DNA from: Punica granatum
Taxonomy: Eukaryota > Streptophyta > Magnoliopsida > Myrtales > Lythraceae
Reading direction: 5' to 3'
DNA: 64,000 bases
NCBI RefSeq assembly: GCF_007655135.1
Contig: NC_045131.1
Coordinates: forward strand, 28,504,001-28,568,000
Under the pieces are notes generated by a model. That model made no database searches and was not told where the DNA came from. It saw nothing but the letters and a program-made list of their open reading frames with translations. Shown here in pieces: positions 1 to 11,122 of the stretch (its first letter is position 1; each line of letters begins with the position of its first letter). Both the position numbers and the translations under genes were made by a program.

Positions 1-868
1 AGACGGCGCTACCAGCCCCCAAATCCCATCAACAGCCACTTCCCAAAACTCAATCCCATCAATCCCGGCATCGCTGTAAATATGAGAAAATGTTGCCCCA
101 ACTGAGCGAATAAACCATTAAGTGCTTAATCATTAAGTAGGTCTCCACCTACTTATTGGTCATTTAGTACCTTTTTTGTTAAGTTTAACAAATCAAGTCT
201 TTGTTTTTTTTTGTGTTTACCAAAGACGTTTAATCTCATTAAGAGTTGAATAGTTAATTTCAGCATTTTTTCGTGTTATCAAACTCATGCTAAGTTATAA
301 TTTCGCCACTTTCCCTCTCTCTTTCTTTTCCATCTGACTATTGACTTGTCTTGCCGTTGCCGTGTACAGTTGATCGAAAGACTCTATTTTCTCTGGCAAA
401 GTCATGAGCTTCGAAACGAATCACCACCACAAAAGACAAATATTTGCTATTAATGTCGATGAACTTTGGTGAGCGAGATATAACATGAACACCAATCATA
501 ACGCATTAGATTGGCCAAGAAATTAATTCTGAGGCAAAACAGTTGAGTAAACAATTCTGTTGACCGGAGCATGCCTTGCATACGTTGATGCGTTGACGTC
601 AACCTCTTATCTTTAATACAAAAGCACAGGCGGCTCTATTCAAAAGGGATTCAACATAGTCCACGCATTTTTCCCTGTATTGAAGGGAAACAGAGAGGAC
701 AATATAGAATTTTCTACATGGTCCCATCCATTTGCTTAATCCATCAATTTCCCTCCAACACAAACATCCGACCGCAAGAGCATGTACAATGGCCAGTTCC
801 AATTTCCAAATTCGGGACCCAAATGATTCTCCACTCCAGTTGGTCCCTCATGATTTTCATGCGGGAAC
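1..868. repeat. Single-unit copy of the ~906-bp array element, 5' end outside the window
   Basis: The stretch from base 1 to about 440 matches the head of the tandem units seen from 17987 onward. It starts with the same 'agacggcgc' word and includes the hairpin word 'taagtaggtctccacctac'. Bases about 440-868 match the terminal tail found only at the right end of the array (about 32865-33285) and at 50590-50975. This is therefore a head-plus-tail monomer, not an internal array unit. It stops abruptly at 868, where the retrotransposon LTR begins. Short ORFs on both strands (599-802, 718-1161) run through repeat DNA and into the LTR and are not credible genes. Confidence 0.8.
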
Positions 869-3800
869 TGTGCGCACCCGAATTTCGTCTCGTCGGGGCA
901 CGCATGCTTGAAGCCTATGCAACACGGCTTGGGAGTGTCCACATTCCCGGGGACGTGCGAGGGACGCACGTGAGAAGGAGTCGCCACTACCTGTTTACGA
1001 CCCGAAGGTCGAGGGTCGGTGAGTTGCCCGGGTCTAGGGGTATGGATACACCTAGTATGCTAAGGCAATGGTCTTGTACGGAACCGAAAATTCCGAATTT
1101 GGGGGTTCTATTACCTGTGGGCCTATATCCCACATGCCCTTTCGGTACTCTAACTTGCTAGGCTTGCCATTTTATTTATTTACCGCATGATTTAGGGTTG
1201 CACTTGACTCGCCCATTTTGACACCGTAAATTCAAAGAGATACTTGAACCGTCCACTCTCCGACCGGGATTATTACATGAATAAATATACATTGTAAACC
1301 CTTACATTGTTCTCTGAAATAAATAAAAGACAAGCTACAATGACTAAATCCCGGTCGGTTTGCATTCGGCCACTATTTCACTCATGCTCACCGTATGGTT
1401 TTGGAAAAGACCGAAAATTAAATTAAATGCGCACTCAGTGTATGGGGGCATTGTACCCCGTGATCGACGGTTATGGGCGCTGGACCCAGTGTGATTCGAG
1501 TCCTAAAGGATCGGGCTCAACCCGCATAACAAACAAGTGCAAAAATGTAACAAGCAAGCTCAAATAAACAAACAATGGGGTTTCTTGTTATTGCCGAATT
1601 TACGTGAATTAACTGATTATTAACCGGGGTATATTGGCATACAAATCCTACCTTAAAACAAACAAAAGGGATGATGGATAAGGCATGTAGCATTCGGCAT
1701 TATTTTAACGGACCCGACAGACATGATGTCCGTAATCAAGTCTCGAATGCGTGGGTTATTTTTAAATTATTTTGTACCGTGACAATATGACTTTTACATA
1801 TTAAGAGTATTTTCACCTAAAACCCAAAATCCAACCATCTACTTGACTATTTGCCCATGTTTGATTAAGCCGAGTTTGTGATTAATTTGTTTTCCCATGT
1901 TGTGACCAATTCTATGCACAAACCTACGCTAGGGTTATGGTAGGACAAGAACCGGTAGTCATGCCCTTGAATCGGTAAATATGTGTGTGTATGAAAATCA
2001 AGATTACGTTGCACGTATCTCGGTGATTTTGAAATTGTGAATTTGAAAAGGGCATGGCTAACAGTTCTTGAACTGTCGACGTGATTACAGATTGTTAATC
2101 GGTTCGTACAATTTGTTTAAAGAAGTCAAGTGATTTAATTTAGCCAAATTTAACGTCCTGATTATCCCATATATAGAATTTTAGGTTAATTAAAAAATTT
2201 GCCGAATGCTTTAATCTACGGATTTCGAGTCGTCGGAAATAGCCATTAGTTGATCGCCCGGTAAACTCTAATTTCCAACCGTCTTGAAATTTAATTTTTT
2301 TTTTATTTTTTAGGCCGAATTTGCATTATTAAACCGATTCATGTGAGGTTTCGATTAAAACGAGAAAATAAAGCATTTAAACACGGATCAAGAGCATGTT
2401 ATCACGTCAAGCACAACAAACATAAACATTTCACGCAATCGGTGCCGCCATGATCATGATAAACACATACAAACATAGACAAACATAATATTAATGGAAT
2501 CGATCAAACGGCGCCGATTCATGGAAGCGGGAAAACGCAAAAGAACACACATTATCATGTTGTATACATATAATTATAGGAATAATATATTTAAATGGGG
2601 CACATACGTTGTCGGTCGGTGATCCAAGTAGGGAAGGGTTGGATATTTTTAGAAAATGTCCAGGGGACTGAATTGAACGATTTTAAAAGAGCAGGGACTA
2701 CTTTGCAAACTTGGATAAAGTTTCGGGGACTGATTTGAAGATTCTGAAAAATTGGGGACGTGTAAGAATTACTGAAAATGTCCCAGGACTTGTTTGAAAC
2801 GAATTTGAAAATTTGGACTGATTTGAAAACAAAATAAATGGCCCCAGGACTAAACTGAAATAACTTGAAAAGTTCCTTGGGATGCTTGAAAAATTCTGGG
2901 AATTCAAGGACTGATTGGAAAGCAGTGAAATGACTGGACTTGATTGAAAATAAATTTGAAATTCGGGGCAGATCTGAAAAGAGTGAAAAATGGCCCCGGG
3001 ACTAAACTGAAACAACTTGGAAAGTTCCTGGGATGCTCAAAAAAATTCTGGAATTCAAGGACTAATCGGAAAGCAACAAATTGACTGGGACTTGATTGAA
3101 AAGAAATTTTGAAATTCGGGGCAGATCTGAAAAGGGTGAAAAATGGCACCAGGACTAAACTGAAACAACTTGAAAAGTTCTTCGGGATGCTTTAAAAAAT
3201 TTTGAAAAATTCAAGGACCGATTGGAAAATGGTATAAATGGCTGGGCTTGACGGAAAAGAATTTCAGAGTTCAGGGCAGATCTAAAAATAAAAAACTAAA
3301 AATAAAATACGTCCTCTGGACTGAAATGCGACAAAACTGAAAGTTCGTAAAATCGAGTTCAGGACAAATCCGATCACCCACACAACCTAAGAACGCTCAT
3401 TTCACATCATATCCATCAAGCAAGCATTAATATTCAAGAATGGAGCCCTAATCATGCCACTAAGTTGAGAATTTACCTAGTTCGGGAAGTTGGGGGGTGA
3501 TTCTGTAAAATAAAAAAATCGCCGGACGGATCGGGTCGGATCGGATCGGACTACCTGCCTGAAGGAGAAACCGCCCGGAAGAGAAGCTGGGCCAGACTGG
3601 GCTTTGGGCCGAGAACGGGCTTGGGCTGGACCTGCAAAACAAAGGAAATGGGCCGAGGCCCGTTATCCGGCAGGTGGTCGGGATCGCCGAGAACGGCGGC
3701 GATGGCGCTGTGGGCGGCGGTTCTCGCCTCTGGACACCGTGACGACGGCACGAGAGGGTCCGGGAAATAGCTCTGGGCACCGCTTGTGCTACGCGGTGTC

Positions 3801-4331
3801 CGATTTGGATTTCACCGGGGTCAAAACGGCCGAAATCAAGGGGGAGAGTTGTGTTTTCCGGTGGGAATTTCCGAAAACAATCGATCTCCTAATCGGCCAA
3901 ATTGAGAGCAAATTTCTCGTTTTTTCTTGTTGGTTTATGTTCCCCTCCCCCGACTCGACTTTCTGTCCATTTAATTTCAATTTCATCCCCTTTTCCGTTA
4001 AGATTTCGGCCGATTTGGCGGAAATCGCGAAAATCGCGATTTGGGGATATCTAGGCCGGCGGGGATCGCAGGTAGCCGGTGAGCGCTACCCGGCCTGCCC
4101 GAATCTCTCTATTTTTTTTTTAATAGGCCGGCAAGTCACGGGCAGCCAGTTAGTGCTGCCCGGCCCTGCCCAACCTGCCCGAGATTAAATTTTTTTAAAC
4201 TTATTTATTTATTTAGATATATATATATATATATTTATTATTATTATTATTATTATTTAGAAAAGGTAATAAATTGGAAAAATGACGATCTTGCCCCCCT
4301 AGAGTCGATGGACCGAAATGGGGTGCTGACA
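869..4331 (-). repeat. 3' LTR of the 869-17909 element
   Basis: Read on the minus strand it starts TGTCAGCACC and ends GGGTGCGCACA, the TG...CA ends shared by every LTR of this family here (51031, 53378, 58234, 59717). It is 3463 bp. Compared with the 5' LTR it keeps about 29 bp (near 1530) and about 90 bp (near 3440-3530) that the other lacks. It has three rather than four copies of an internal ~153-bp repeat. An AT-dinucleotide tract lies at about 4217-4234. The several 60-190 codon ORFs inside (for example 3604-4188) have no family features. Confidence 0.9.
2838..3290. repeat. Tandem ~153-bp repeat inside the 3' LTR, three copies
   Basis: Each unit begins at a recognisable word 'atggccccaggactaaac' or a close variant, at 2838, 2990 and 3143. 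It continues through 'gggatgct', 'ttcaaggactga' and 'ggggcagatctgaaaa'. Spacing is 152-153 bp. The paired 5' LTR has four such units. Confidence 0.8.
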
Positions 4332-4345
4332 GCTTGCCCCTCTTT
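4332..4345 (-). promoter_or_regulatory. Polypurine tract before the 3' LTR
   Basis: On the minus strand the sequence immediately before the LTR start reads AAAGAGGGGCAAGC, a purine-rich run in the position where plus-strand DNA synthesis is primed in LTR retrotransposons. Its position fixes the 3' LTR boundary at 4331. Confidence 0.75.
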
Positions 4346-4506
4346 GGTTGTGTGCTCGGATAGAGGATGCAGCCAAAAACCATAAGAAGCACCCCGTCTG
4401 ATCTCGGCGACCGTCCTAGCATCTTTCCCCACAGCCACTTGTTCTCTCTGGTTTTGGATTCATGGGAGGGAGTTGGATAAACGTATGTACCTGAACGCAG
4501 TGAAGA

Positions 4507-5345
4507 GGTGGTTTATGGATCCAAAAGCAATAAAGGTGGGCTTATGGCCCTGAAAGCAGTAAAGATGGGTTTACGGGCCCAAAGAAAGTAAAAGGGTGGG
4601 TGTCCAAACCTAAAGCAATAAATGGTGGGTGTCCAAACCCAAAGCAATAAAAAGATGGGTATCCAAACCCAAAGCAATAAATGTGGGTGTCTAAACCCCA
4701 AAGTAATAAATGGTGGGTGTCCAAACCCAAAGCAGTAAAGAGTGGGTGTCCAAACCCAAAACAGTAAAATGTAGGTGTCCAAACCCAAAGCAGTAAAAGG
4801 TGGGTGTCCAAACCCAAAGCAGTAAATGTGGGTGTCGAAACCCAAAGCAATAAATGGTGGGTGTCCAAACCCAAAGCACTAAATGGTGGGTGTCCAAACC
4901 CAAAGCAGTATATGTGGGTGTCCAAACCCAAAGCAGTAAAATGTGGGTGTCCAAACCCAAAGCGGTATATGTGGGTGTCCAAACCCAAAGCAGTAAAAGG
5001 TGGGTGTCCAAACCCAAAGCAGTAAATGTGGGTGTCCAAACCCAAAGTATTAAAAGGTGGGTGACCAAACCCAAAGCAGTAAAAGGTGGGTGTCCAAACC
5101 CAAAACAGTAAAGGTGGGTTTCCAAACCCAAAGCAATAAAAGGTGGGTGTCCAAACCCAAAGCAATAAAAGGTGGGTGTCCAAACCCAAAACAGTAAAGG
5201 TGGGTTTCCAAACCCAAAGCAGTAAAATGTGGGTGTCCAAACCCAAAGCAATAAAAGGTGGGTGTCCAAACCCAAAACAGTAAAGGTGGGTGTCCAAACC
5301 CAAAGCAGTAAAAGGTGGGTGTCCAAACCCAAAGCAGTAAAAGTG
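4507..5345. repeat. 29-30 bp minisatellite in the element's 3' untranslated region
   Basis: About 28 head-to-tail copies of a unit close to 'ggtgggtgtccaaaccc' plus 'aaagcagtaaaa' run without spacers. Copies at the integrase-distal left end (4507-4620) are the most diverged. The central copies are nearly identical. The repeat lies between integrase and the polypurine tract. Because the unit length hovers around multiples of three, it creates long repetitive open frames on both strands (for example 4542-5495), which are by-products. Tat/Ogre elements are known to carry variable tandem repeats at this site. Confidence 0.95.
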
Positions 5346-6395
5346 GATTCGATCATCAAGGATGGCCTGAGAACTTGAGAGAGTTGACTTGGGCCCGATA
5401 AAGCCGACGGATTCGTTAGATAATGGTGCTAGGTGCCTCCTTGAGGGCCTTTCGTTCGAGTTTGAGATTGCGATCTTGTTGTATGAGGCAGACATGAGTC
5501 TGTTAGGGGGAGACGCCTCTTAGGATCCACATGCCCGTACCTGCATAGGAGGGTGGCAGCTAACGGCAGTTGTCAGTCGCGTAAAACTGGTGGAATTACG
5601 ATGTGCAAAGGAAATCTATGTAATGATGCTTCGGGGATCTGAAGTTGGTGGCCATTTGAGGGGTGGTCGTGTCCCGAATTCATGTTTGACCAAAAGAAAG
5701 GCTTTTCGTAAAATGAGGGCATGGCCCACAGAGCTTTGAGTGAAGGTAAATGGAAGGATCTTTAGGAACCTCCAAATCAAGGATACGACGATTCGACCCC
5801 ATTTCAAGGCGTATCTTGAGCCTTGAGAGTCGAAGAGAGTTTGCTTGCATTGAGGACTGCCGAACCACTACTAGTTGTAGCTTCACGCGGGGTGCTGCTG
5901 TTCTTTCGTGGTCGAACCGACAATTGCCCATAATTTTTGCCCTGGCCGCAAAACGCGTGACGACCTGACGGGGTATTTTATTTTGACTTTTCTCTCATGA
6001 ATGCTCTCATTTTACTACGACCGCCCAAGATAGGGTCCAATCGCATCTCTCGATTCCTTTAACTTTTGCTAGACCGCCCTTTGCGGATTTTCAGCCTAGC
6101 AAGGATATAATTTATGCTCTCCTTTTGCCACGACTCCCCTTTGCGGGATTTTAAGCCGTGCCCCTCGTTCCCTAACTTTTGCCTAGGTCGCCTCGAGGAG
6201 GTTTTCGACCTAGCGGGAAATTTATTCTTTTCTCTCAAAGGTGATCTTAGATGGAAAGAGTACAGGTGTTGATGATAGGATGCGCTGAGGCGGTATGAGC
6301 GTGGGGTCTGAAGAATACAGAAGAAGACACAGGTCGAAAATGTGGCTTGCGGCTTGCGGGGACTTGAAGAGGCTGCAGAATGATGAAGAAGGCTA
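5346..6395. other. Non-coding 3' region of the retrotransposon with three stem-loop modules
   Basis: No domain-bearing frame is visible. Between about 6060 and 6220 three similar modules follow one another. Each starts 'ttttgc' and has self-complementary ends. The clearest is 6183-6213, where 'ctaggtcg' pairs with 'cgacctag' around a CTCGAG core. The modules at about 6067-6100 and 6126-6162 are weaker versions with 'ccctttgcgg' in the middle. ORFs at 5616-5968 and 6059-6463 show no family features. Confidence 0.5.
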
Positions 6396-6950
6396 TCAGG
6401 GATAGTACTTCTTGAGGGCGTCAGCGTTGATTGGAAGCGCATTTTCGGTCCCGTCCATGTCATTTAAGACAATTGCCCCTCCAGAGAAGGTTTCCCTGAC
6501 GACGAAGGTCCCGTCATACTTGTATGTGAACTTGCCCCGAGAGTCAGGTGTAATGTAAAGAACCTTTTGCAGGACAAGGTCACCAAAGTTGAACTCACGG
6601 TGGCGGACTCTTGCATTGAACGCTTGAGCCATTCTTTGTTGGTAACATTAGCCGTGGCATAGCGCTGTTAGCCGCTTCTCGTCGATGAGATTGAGCTGTT
6701 CGTAGTGCTGCTTCGCCCATTCTGCTTCTTCAAGCTCAAACTCGGCAAGGACCCTTATGGAAGGAATCTCCACTTCAATGGAGAGGACTGCTTCCATGCC
6801 GTAGACCAAAGAGTACGGAGTTGCCCCAGTTGAAATGCGGATAGATGTCCGGTATGCTAAGAGAGCAAAAGGGAGCATCTCGTGCCAATCCTTATAGGTC
6901 ACCGTCATTTTTTCGATGATCTTCTTGATGTTCTTGTTCCCAGCTTCCAC
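6396..6950 (-). pseudogene. Integrase C-terminal part (end of pol), frame-shifted
   Basis: Two minus-strand frames in one phase, 6950-6648 and 6632-6396, are separated by a TAA in a position where a glutamine is expected. The first holds the end of the integrase core, with the third catalytic acidic residue in the 'VEAGNKN' stretch and the motif 'ATPYSLVYGMEAVLS'. The second holds the basic C-terminal segment 'FNARVRHREFNFGDLVL', the usual Ty3/gypsy integrase tail. The phase differs from the upstream integrase part by one missing base near 6960. The frame ends at 6396, which I take as the end of pol. Not functional. Confidence 0.85.
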
Positions 6951-6991
6951 TGCACCATTATTTGGGGACGGTACGGCGTGGAGTTACGATG

Positions 6992-7612
6992 CTACACTTT
7001 GAATTGCTCGCAGAGCTCATCGATGATCTTGTTGTTCAAGTTCTTAGCGTTGTCAGTGATGATTATCGCGGGGACTCCGTATCGGGCGATGATGTTGCAC
7101 TTGAGGAAGCGTGCCATGGCCTTTGCAGTGACCAAAGCAAGCGTTATGGCCTCGATCCACTTGGTGAAGTAGTTGATTGCCACCAAAATGAAAAGGTGTC
7201 CGTTGGATGCTTTGGGATTGATAGGGCCGATCACATCCATGCCCCACATTGAAAAGGGCCACGGGGCCGCCATTGGATGTAGCTCATTGGGGGGTGGTTT
7301 GATCTGGTTGGCGTAGACCTGACACAAGTGGCAGTGTTTGACGTGTTTGGCGCAATCGGCCTCCATGGTGGACCAGAAGTAACCCAAACGCATAAGTTTC
7401 TTGGCGAGCATGAGCCCGCTCATGTGAGGTCCGCAACTTCCCTCGTGTATCTCTCCCTTAAGGCGTTGTGCCTCAATTTCATCGACACACCGGAGTAGTG
7501 TGGCATCGAAGGAACGGTGATAAAGAACCTCTCCACTCAGGAAGTAATGTGCTGCGAGTCGCCGAAGAATTTTCCTGTCACGCCGGTTGGCGAATGTCGG
7601 GTATTGGTCGGT
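6992..7612 (-). pseudogene. Integrase N-terminal and catalytic core part
   Basis: This segment follows an in-frame TAA at 7613-7615 and stays open to 6992. It contains an H-H-C-C zinc-binding module (HEGSCGPH followed by CAKHVKHCHLC). The first catalytic aspartate lies in 'WGMDVIGPI', and the second in 'IIITDNAKNL', where the usual glycine after Asn is replaced. The enzyme inserts element DNA into the host chromosome. It ends at a TAG at 6992 just before the third catalytic residue. The remainder continues in another phase. Confidence 0.88.
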
Positions 7613-8257
7613 TTACAGAAAATGTTCAATGTCTTCATACCATGGCTGTTCGTCAGTTGCCTCGATTGCGTTACAGTGAGCAGGGCCCTTGGCAATCTCG
7701 ATTTCGAGCAGCTCAATGAGATTTTCTTTTGTAATGCTCACCATGGATACGAGCGTCGCAAGTGCATCTGCAAATTGGTTCTTGATGCGCGGCGTGTATG
7801 TGAATGAGATTTTCTCGAAGTTCTCCGCTAACTCCTCGAGATACTCGTGATATGGCACTAGCTTTGCGTCCTTCGTCTTCCATTGCCCCAACGTCTAGAA
7901 AATTGTAAGCATGGAATCACCAAACACTTCTAGTTCCTTCACCTTGAAGTTGATCGCCGCCTGCAGGCCAAGGATGCATGCCTCGTATTCGGCCACGTTG
8001 TTAGTGCAGGGGAAATCTACCTTTGCTGCGATTGGGTAATAGCGTTCGTTAGGGGGTATCAGCACTGCACCAATGCCGGACCCAGTGAAATTTACTGCGC
8101 CGTCGAAATACATCTTCCATGCGAATTTGTTCTCCTCACTGTCCATTTGGAGGATCCCTTCGTCTAGAAAGTCAGAGTTGATCGGCGTATCGTCTTCAAT
8201 CGGGAACTCCGCTAAGTGATCCGCAATTGCCTGCCCCTTGACCGATGTGCGGGGCAC
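7613..8257 (-). pseudogene. Second (archaeal-type) RNase H domain of pol
   Basis: Two in-phase pieces, 8257-7895 and 7891-7613, are split by one TAG. The domain begins at 'KMYFDGAVNFTGSGIGAVL' and carries 'NNVAEYEACILGL', both typical of the RVT_3 / archaeal RNase H fold found after the ordinary RNase H in Tat/Ogre elements. The last part (YTPRIKNQFADALATL) corresponds to the domain's C-terminal helix. Duplicated RNase H is the strongest reason for assigning the element to this branch. The region 8258-8386 upstream, which links it to the first RNase H, has further stops. Confidence 0.87.
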
Positions 8258-8386
8258 ATATTCAATGTCGTATTCCGTTAGCTGACATCACCACTTTGAA
8301 ATGTTCTTCATGGAACATGGACTATCAAGCAAGTACTTCAGGGGATCCGCCCTTGACAGTAAGCGGATAGTATGGTAAAGAGTGTA

Positions 8387-8929
8387 CTACCGGAGTCTCT
8401 GCATGACCCACACCAACGCGCAACACATCTTCTCAATCTCTGGGTAATTGGACTCCCCTTTGGTGAACTTCTTGCTTAAATAGTAAATGGCATGTTCCGC
8501 GTGCGTGGACTCGTCTTTCTGCCCTAACATGCATCCCAGGGATTGCCGACGCACTGTCAGATAGAGAATAAGAGGGCGATCTGGAGTAGGTGGGACCAAT
8601 ACCGGGGGTTGAACCAAGTATGCCTTGATAGTGTTGAAGGCCTTCTGACATTCTTCGTCCCACTTAATCGATGCATTTTTGCGAAGCAAGCGGAAGAGTG
8701 GTTGACATTTGTCTGTCAGGTTTGCAATGAAACGCGCAATGTAGTTCAGCCGTCCCAGGAAGCCTCGTAATTCACGGACTGTCGATGGTGCAGGTAACTC
8801 TCTGATTGCCTTCACCTTGTCGGGATCGACCTCGATGCCTCGTTCGCTGACCACGAATCCTAACAGTTTCCCTAACTTGGCGCTGAATGTGCACTTTGCC
8901 GGGTTAAGTCGAAGCTTGTATTTCTTGAG
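8387..8929 (-). pseudogene. RT thumb/connection and first RNase H of pol
   Basis: The frame is in phase with the reverse transcriptase. It shows 'NPAKCTFSAKLGKLLGF' (thumb), 'VRELRGFLGRLNYIARFI' (connection) and then an RNase H of RT_RNaseH type with 'AIYYLSKKFTKGESNYPEIEK'. A TGA at about 8927-8929 separates it from the RT core, and a stop at 8387 ends it. Several conserved residues are changed (for example 'TVRRQSLGCMLGQ' where an 'S..A.G.vL' type motif is usual), so activity is unlikely even without the stops. Confidence 0.87.
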
Positions 8930-9840
8930 TCAGTCGAAGAGGCGTTTTAGATTAACGAGGTGATCCTCTCCTTCTTTTGATTTAGCAATCATGTCGTCGA
9001 CATAGACCTCGATCTCTTTATGCATCATATCGTGGAATAGCGTGACCATGGCCCTTTGATATGTTGCCCCGGCATTTTTGAGGCCGAAGGGCATGACTCG
9101 GTAACAGAAAATGCCCCACATTGTGACGAACATCGTCTTGATCTTGTCCTCTTCGGCCATCCGAATCTGGTTGTATCCGAAGAAGCCATCCATGAAGGAG
9201 AACAACGTGTGGTGTGCTGTGTTGTCGACTAAGACGTCAATGTGAGGCAGGGGGAAGTTATCCTTGGGGCTGGCCTTGTTGAGGTCCCAATAGTCGACGC
9301 AGACTCTGACTTTTCCATCTTTCTTCTCTACAGGCACATTGTTCGCCACCCATTCGGAGTAGTTGTAAACTTCCAGGAAGCCCGCGTTGATTTGCTTGAT
9401 GACCTCTTCCTTAATACGGAGGAGAAGGCTGGCTCGCTGACGCCGTAAATGCTGCCGTTTAGGTGGAAACCTCTCTGTATCGAGCGGGAGGAAGTGTTTG
9501 ACTATCAAAGAGTCGAGGCCTGGCATATCGGCGTAGGACCAAGCAAGAACCTCTTGGTACTCTGTTAGGAACTCGATCATCCGTCCTCGTTGTATGGGGT
9601 TGAGACCCGTCCCAATCTTCAAGATGTGAGGCTCTTCTTCGGTACCCATGTTGAACTCTTTTGTCGGCTCAACTGAAGTGAATTGACGGTTCTCAAGGCG
9701 ACGCAAACTCTCCTCTATCTCGGGCACTCGACCATCTTCGTCGCGTCCTTCTCCGAAGTATATGGGTCGGGACTCTTCGAGGTGTTCCTCGGACGAGTTC
9801 GAATCGACGTGTCGAAGATTTGGATTCGAGTGAAGCCTGG
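8930..9840 (-). pseudogene. Reverse transcriptase core of pol
   Basis: The first methionine is at 9727, but the frame is open further upstream to about 9840 ('SRPIYFGEGRDEDGRV'). Recognisable RT motifs in order are 'VPVEKKDGKVRVCVDY', 'LFSFMDGFFGYNQI' (first catalytic Asp), 'YRVMPFGLKNAGATYQRAM' and 'VYVDDMIAKS' with the YVDD active site. This is the Ty3/gypsy RVT_1 pattern. The catalytic aspartates survive, but 'FSGYNQI' has become 'FFGYNQI' and 'DYRDLN' has become 'DYWDLN'. The frame stops just after 'KRLFD'. It copies element RNA into DNA in the intact family. Confidence 0.9.
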
Positions 9841-10039
9841 CAATTTAAACGAGTAGTCTTAGAAATTTAGAGCATTGCGAGATAAGTGAAAGAAAGGAGA
9901 AAATAGACGCGAAAATTCAAAAATGTGTCCGAAGATTTTATTAATGGTGTAAGCATAAAGCCATAACAAAAATCTCTCTTCCGTCATGTGGCTTATGGCT
10001 ATGCCGACACGCGGGGAAACATCAAACACATAAATAGCT
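9841..10039. other. Protease-RT linker of the gag-pol region
   Basis: About 200 bp between the protease-bearing frame (stop at 10040) and the open part of the RT frame. The gag-pol phase is interrupted here by several stops and I see no domain. The short minus-strand ORF 9859-10053 is in another phase and looks accidental. Confidence 0.45.
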
Positions 10040-10987
10040 TTACACATCGGCAATCACAGTCGAGTAGCGCGGGACTGAGGTCCAGTTGTTGAGCTCCTCA
10101 TTCTCCTGTGCAAGGCGGATATGAACCCCTAAAGGAGTCTCCTTGGTGACGGCGCATATGGCTGACAGATCAATAGGCTCATCCTCTAAAGCCGAGAAGG
10201 GGCCGTCAAGAGTACCTCCGCTGACGTGCAGCAGTACGGGAAAAAAGTGAGAGAGTGGGAGAACCGGGATGCCCCTGTTGATCTTCCCATAATGCGCGAC
10301 GAGATGGTGGAGGTGCTTGCCCCTACGGGCCTCGATAATCTCGTGGCAGGAAGGGCGAAAACCGAGTCCCCTCCTGTTCTTGTACTCTTTAATCTTGATG
10401 GGGCAATTGATCCCTTGCCCCTGTGCTCCGAGCTCGGTATCGGGAACGTAGTTGTGACGCAGGAGGACCTTCCCGACCATGCGGTCAGCACGAGATGGAT
10501 GAACTTCTTCATAGTCCCGAATGACAGAGATGGTCTCAAATGAATGGAATGGAAGGTTCTCGTCGTCTCCGATGCTAATATAGGGGACAACCGTTTCCTT
10601 GTAAATGGTGTAGTCCTCTTCACCCTTGACCGTAATGAGCCGACAATCCGTGATGAACTTGATCCTTTGGTGCAGGGACGAGGGAACAGCTTCAGCTGAG
10701 TGGATCCGGGGTCTCCCGAGGAGCAGGCTAAAAGCATTCAGGATGTCAAGGACCTGAAATGTGACGTTGAATGAGCACGGGCCGACATCGATCAAGAGGT
10801 CAATCTCCTCATTCACTTCCCTTCGTGAGCTGTCAAAGGCTCGAACTGCGGTTTTGCTCGAGCGGACGCGGTTAAGGTCCACATTCATTTGCTTCAGCGT
10901 GGACACTGGGCAAACATTGAGGGCGGAGCTGTTGTCGATCATGACCCGCCCAATAACGAAATTGTTGCACTTGCAAACGATGTGCAA
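10040..10987 (-). pseudogene. Retroviral-type aspartic protease and G-patch-like linker
   Basis: A 315-codon open stretch in the gag-pol phase. The active-site motif reads 'VMIDNSSALNVCP' where plant Ty3/gypsy proteases usually have D-N-G-S, so the catalytic loop glycine is lost. The flap/second-half signature 'LLGRPRIHSAEAVPSSLHQR' follows. Further on, 'RRGLGFRP' in a glycine-containing context resembles the G-patch-like segment found after the protease in this branch. In an intact element the enzyme cleaves Gag-Pol. Here the altered motif and upstream stops argue against function. Confidence 0.85.
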
Positions 10988-11122
10988 CGCCCGTGAGTGT
11001 GCCCATCCTTTGGACGGGAGCTCATCATCTGAAAATGAGATGGCATTGGAGAAAATCGAGCTGACGGTCTCTTCAATTCGATCCAGGGCTGTCTCCTTAG
11101 GAACCTGTGCTGCAGTAAGGAC

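Noticed and set aside
3604..4188. 194-codon plus-strand ORF as a gene
   Set aside because: It lies wholly inside the LTR, is GC-skewed without domain features, and the paired LTR (17171-17509) has only a shorter broken equivalent.
4507..5345. CRISPR-like array (regular ~29-bp repeats)
   Set aside because: Repeats are contiguous with no unique spacers, and the sequence is plant nuclear DNA.
4542..5495. A 317-codon minus-strand ORF with repeated 'LDTHIYCFGFGHPPF'-like units, as a repeat protein gene
   Set aside because: It is simply the translation of the 29-bp minisatellite. Other frames on both strands are also open, and indels between units shift the peptide.
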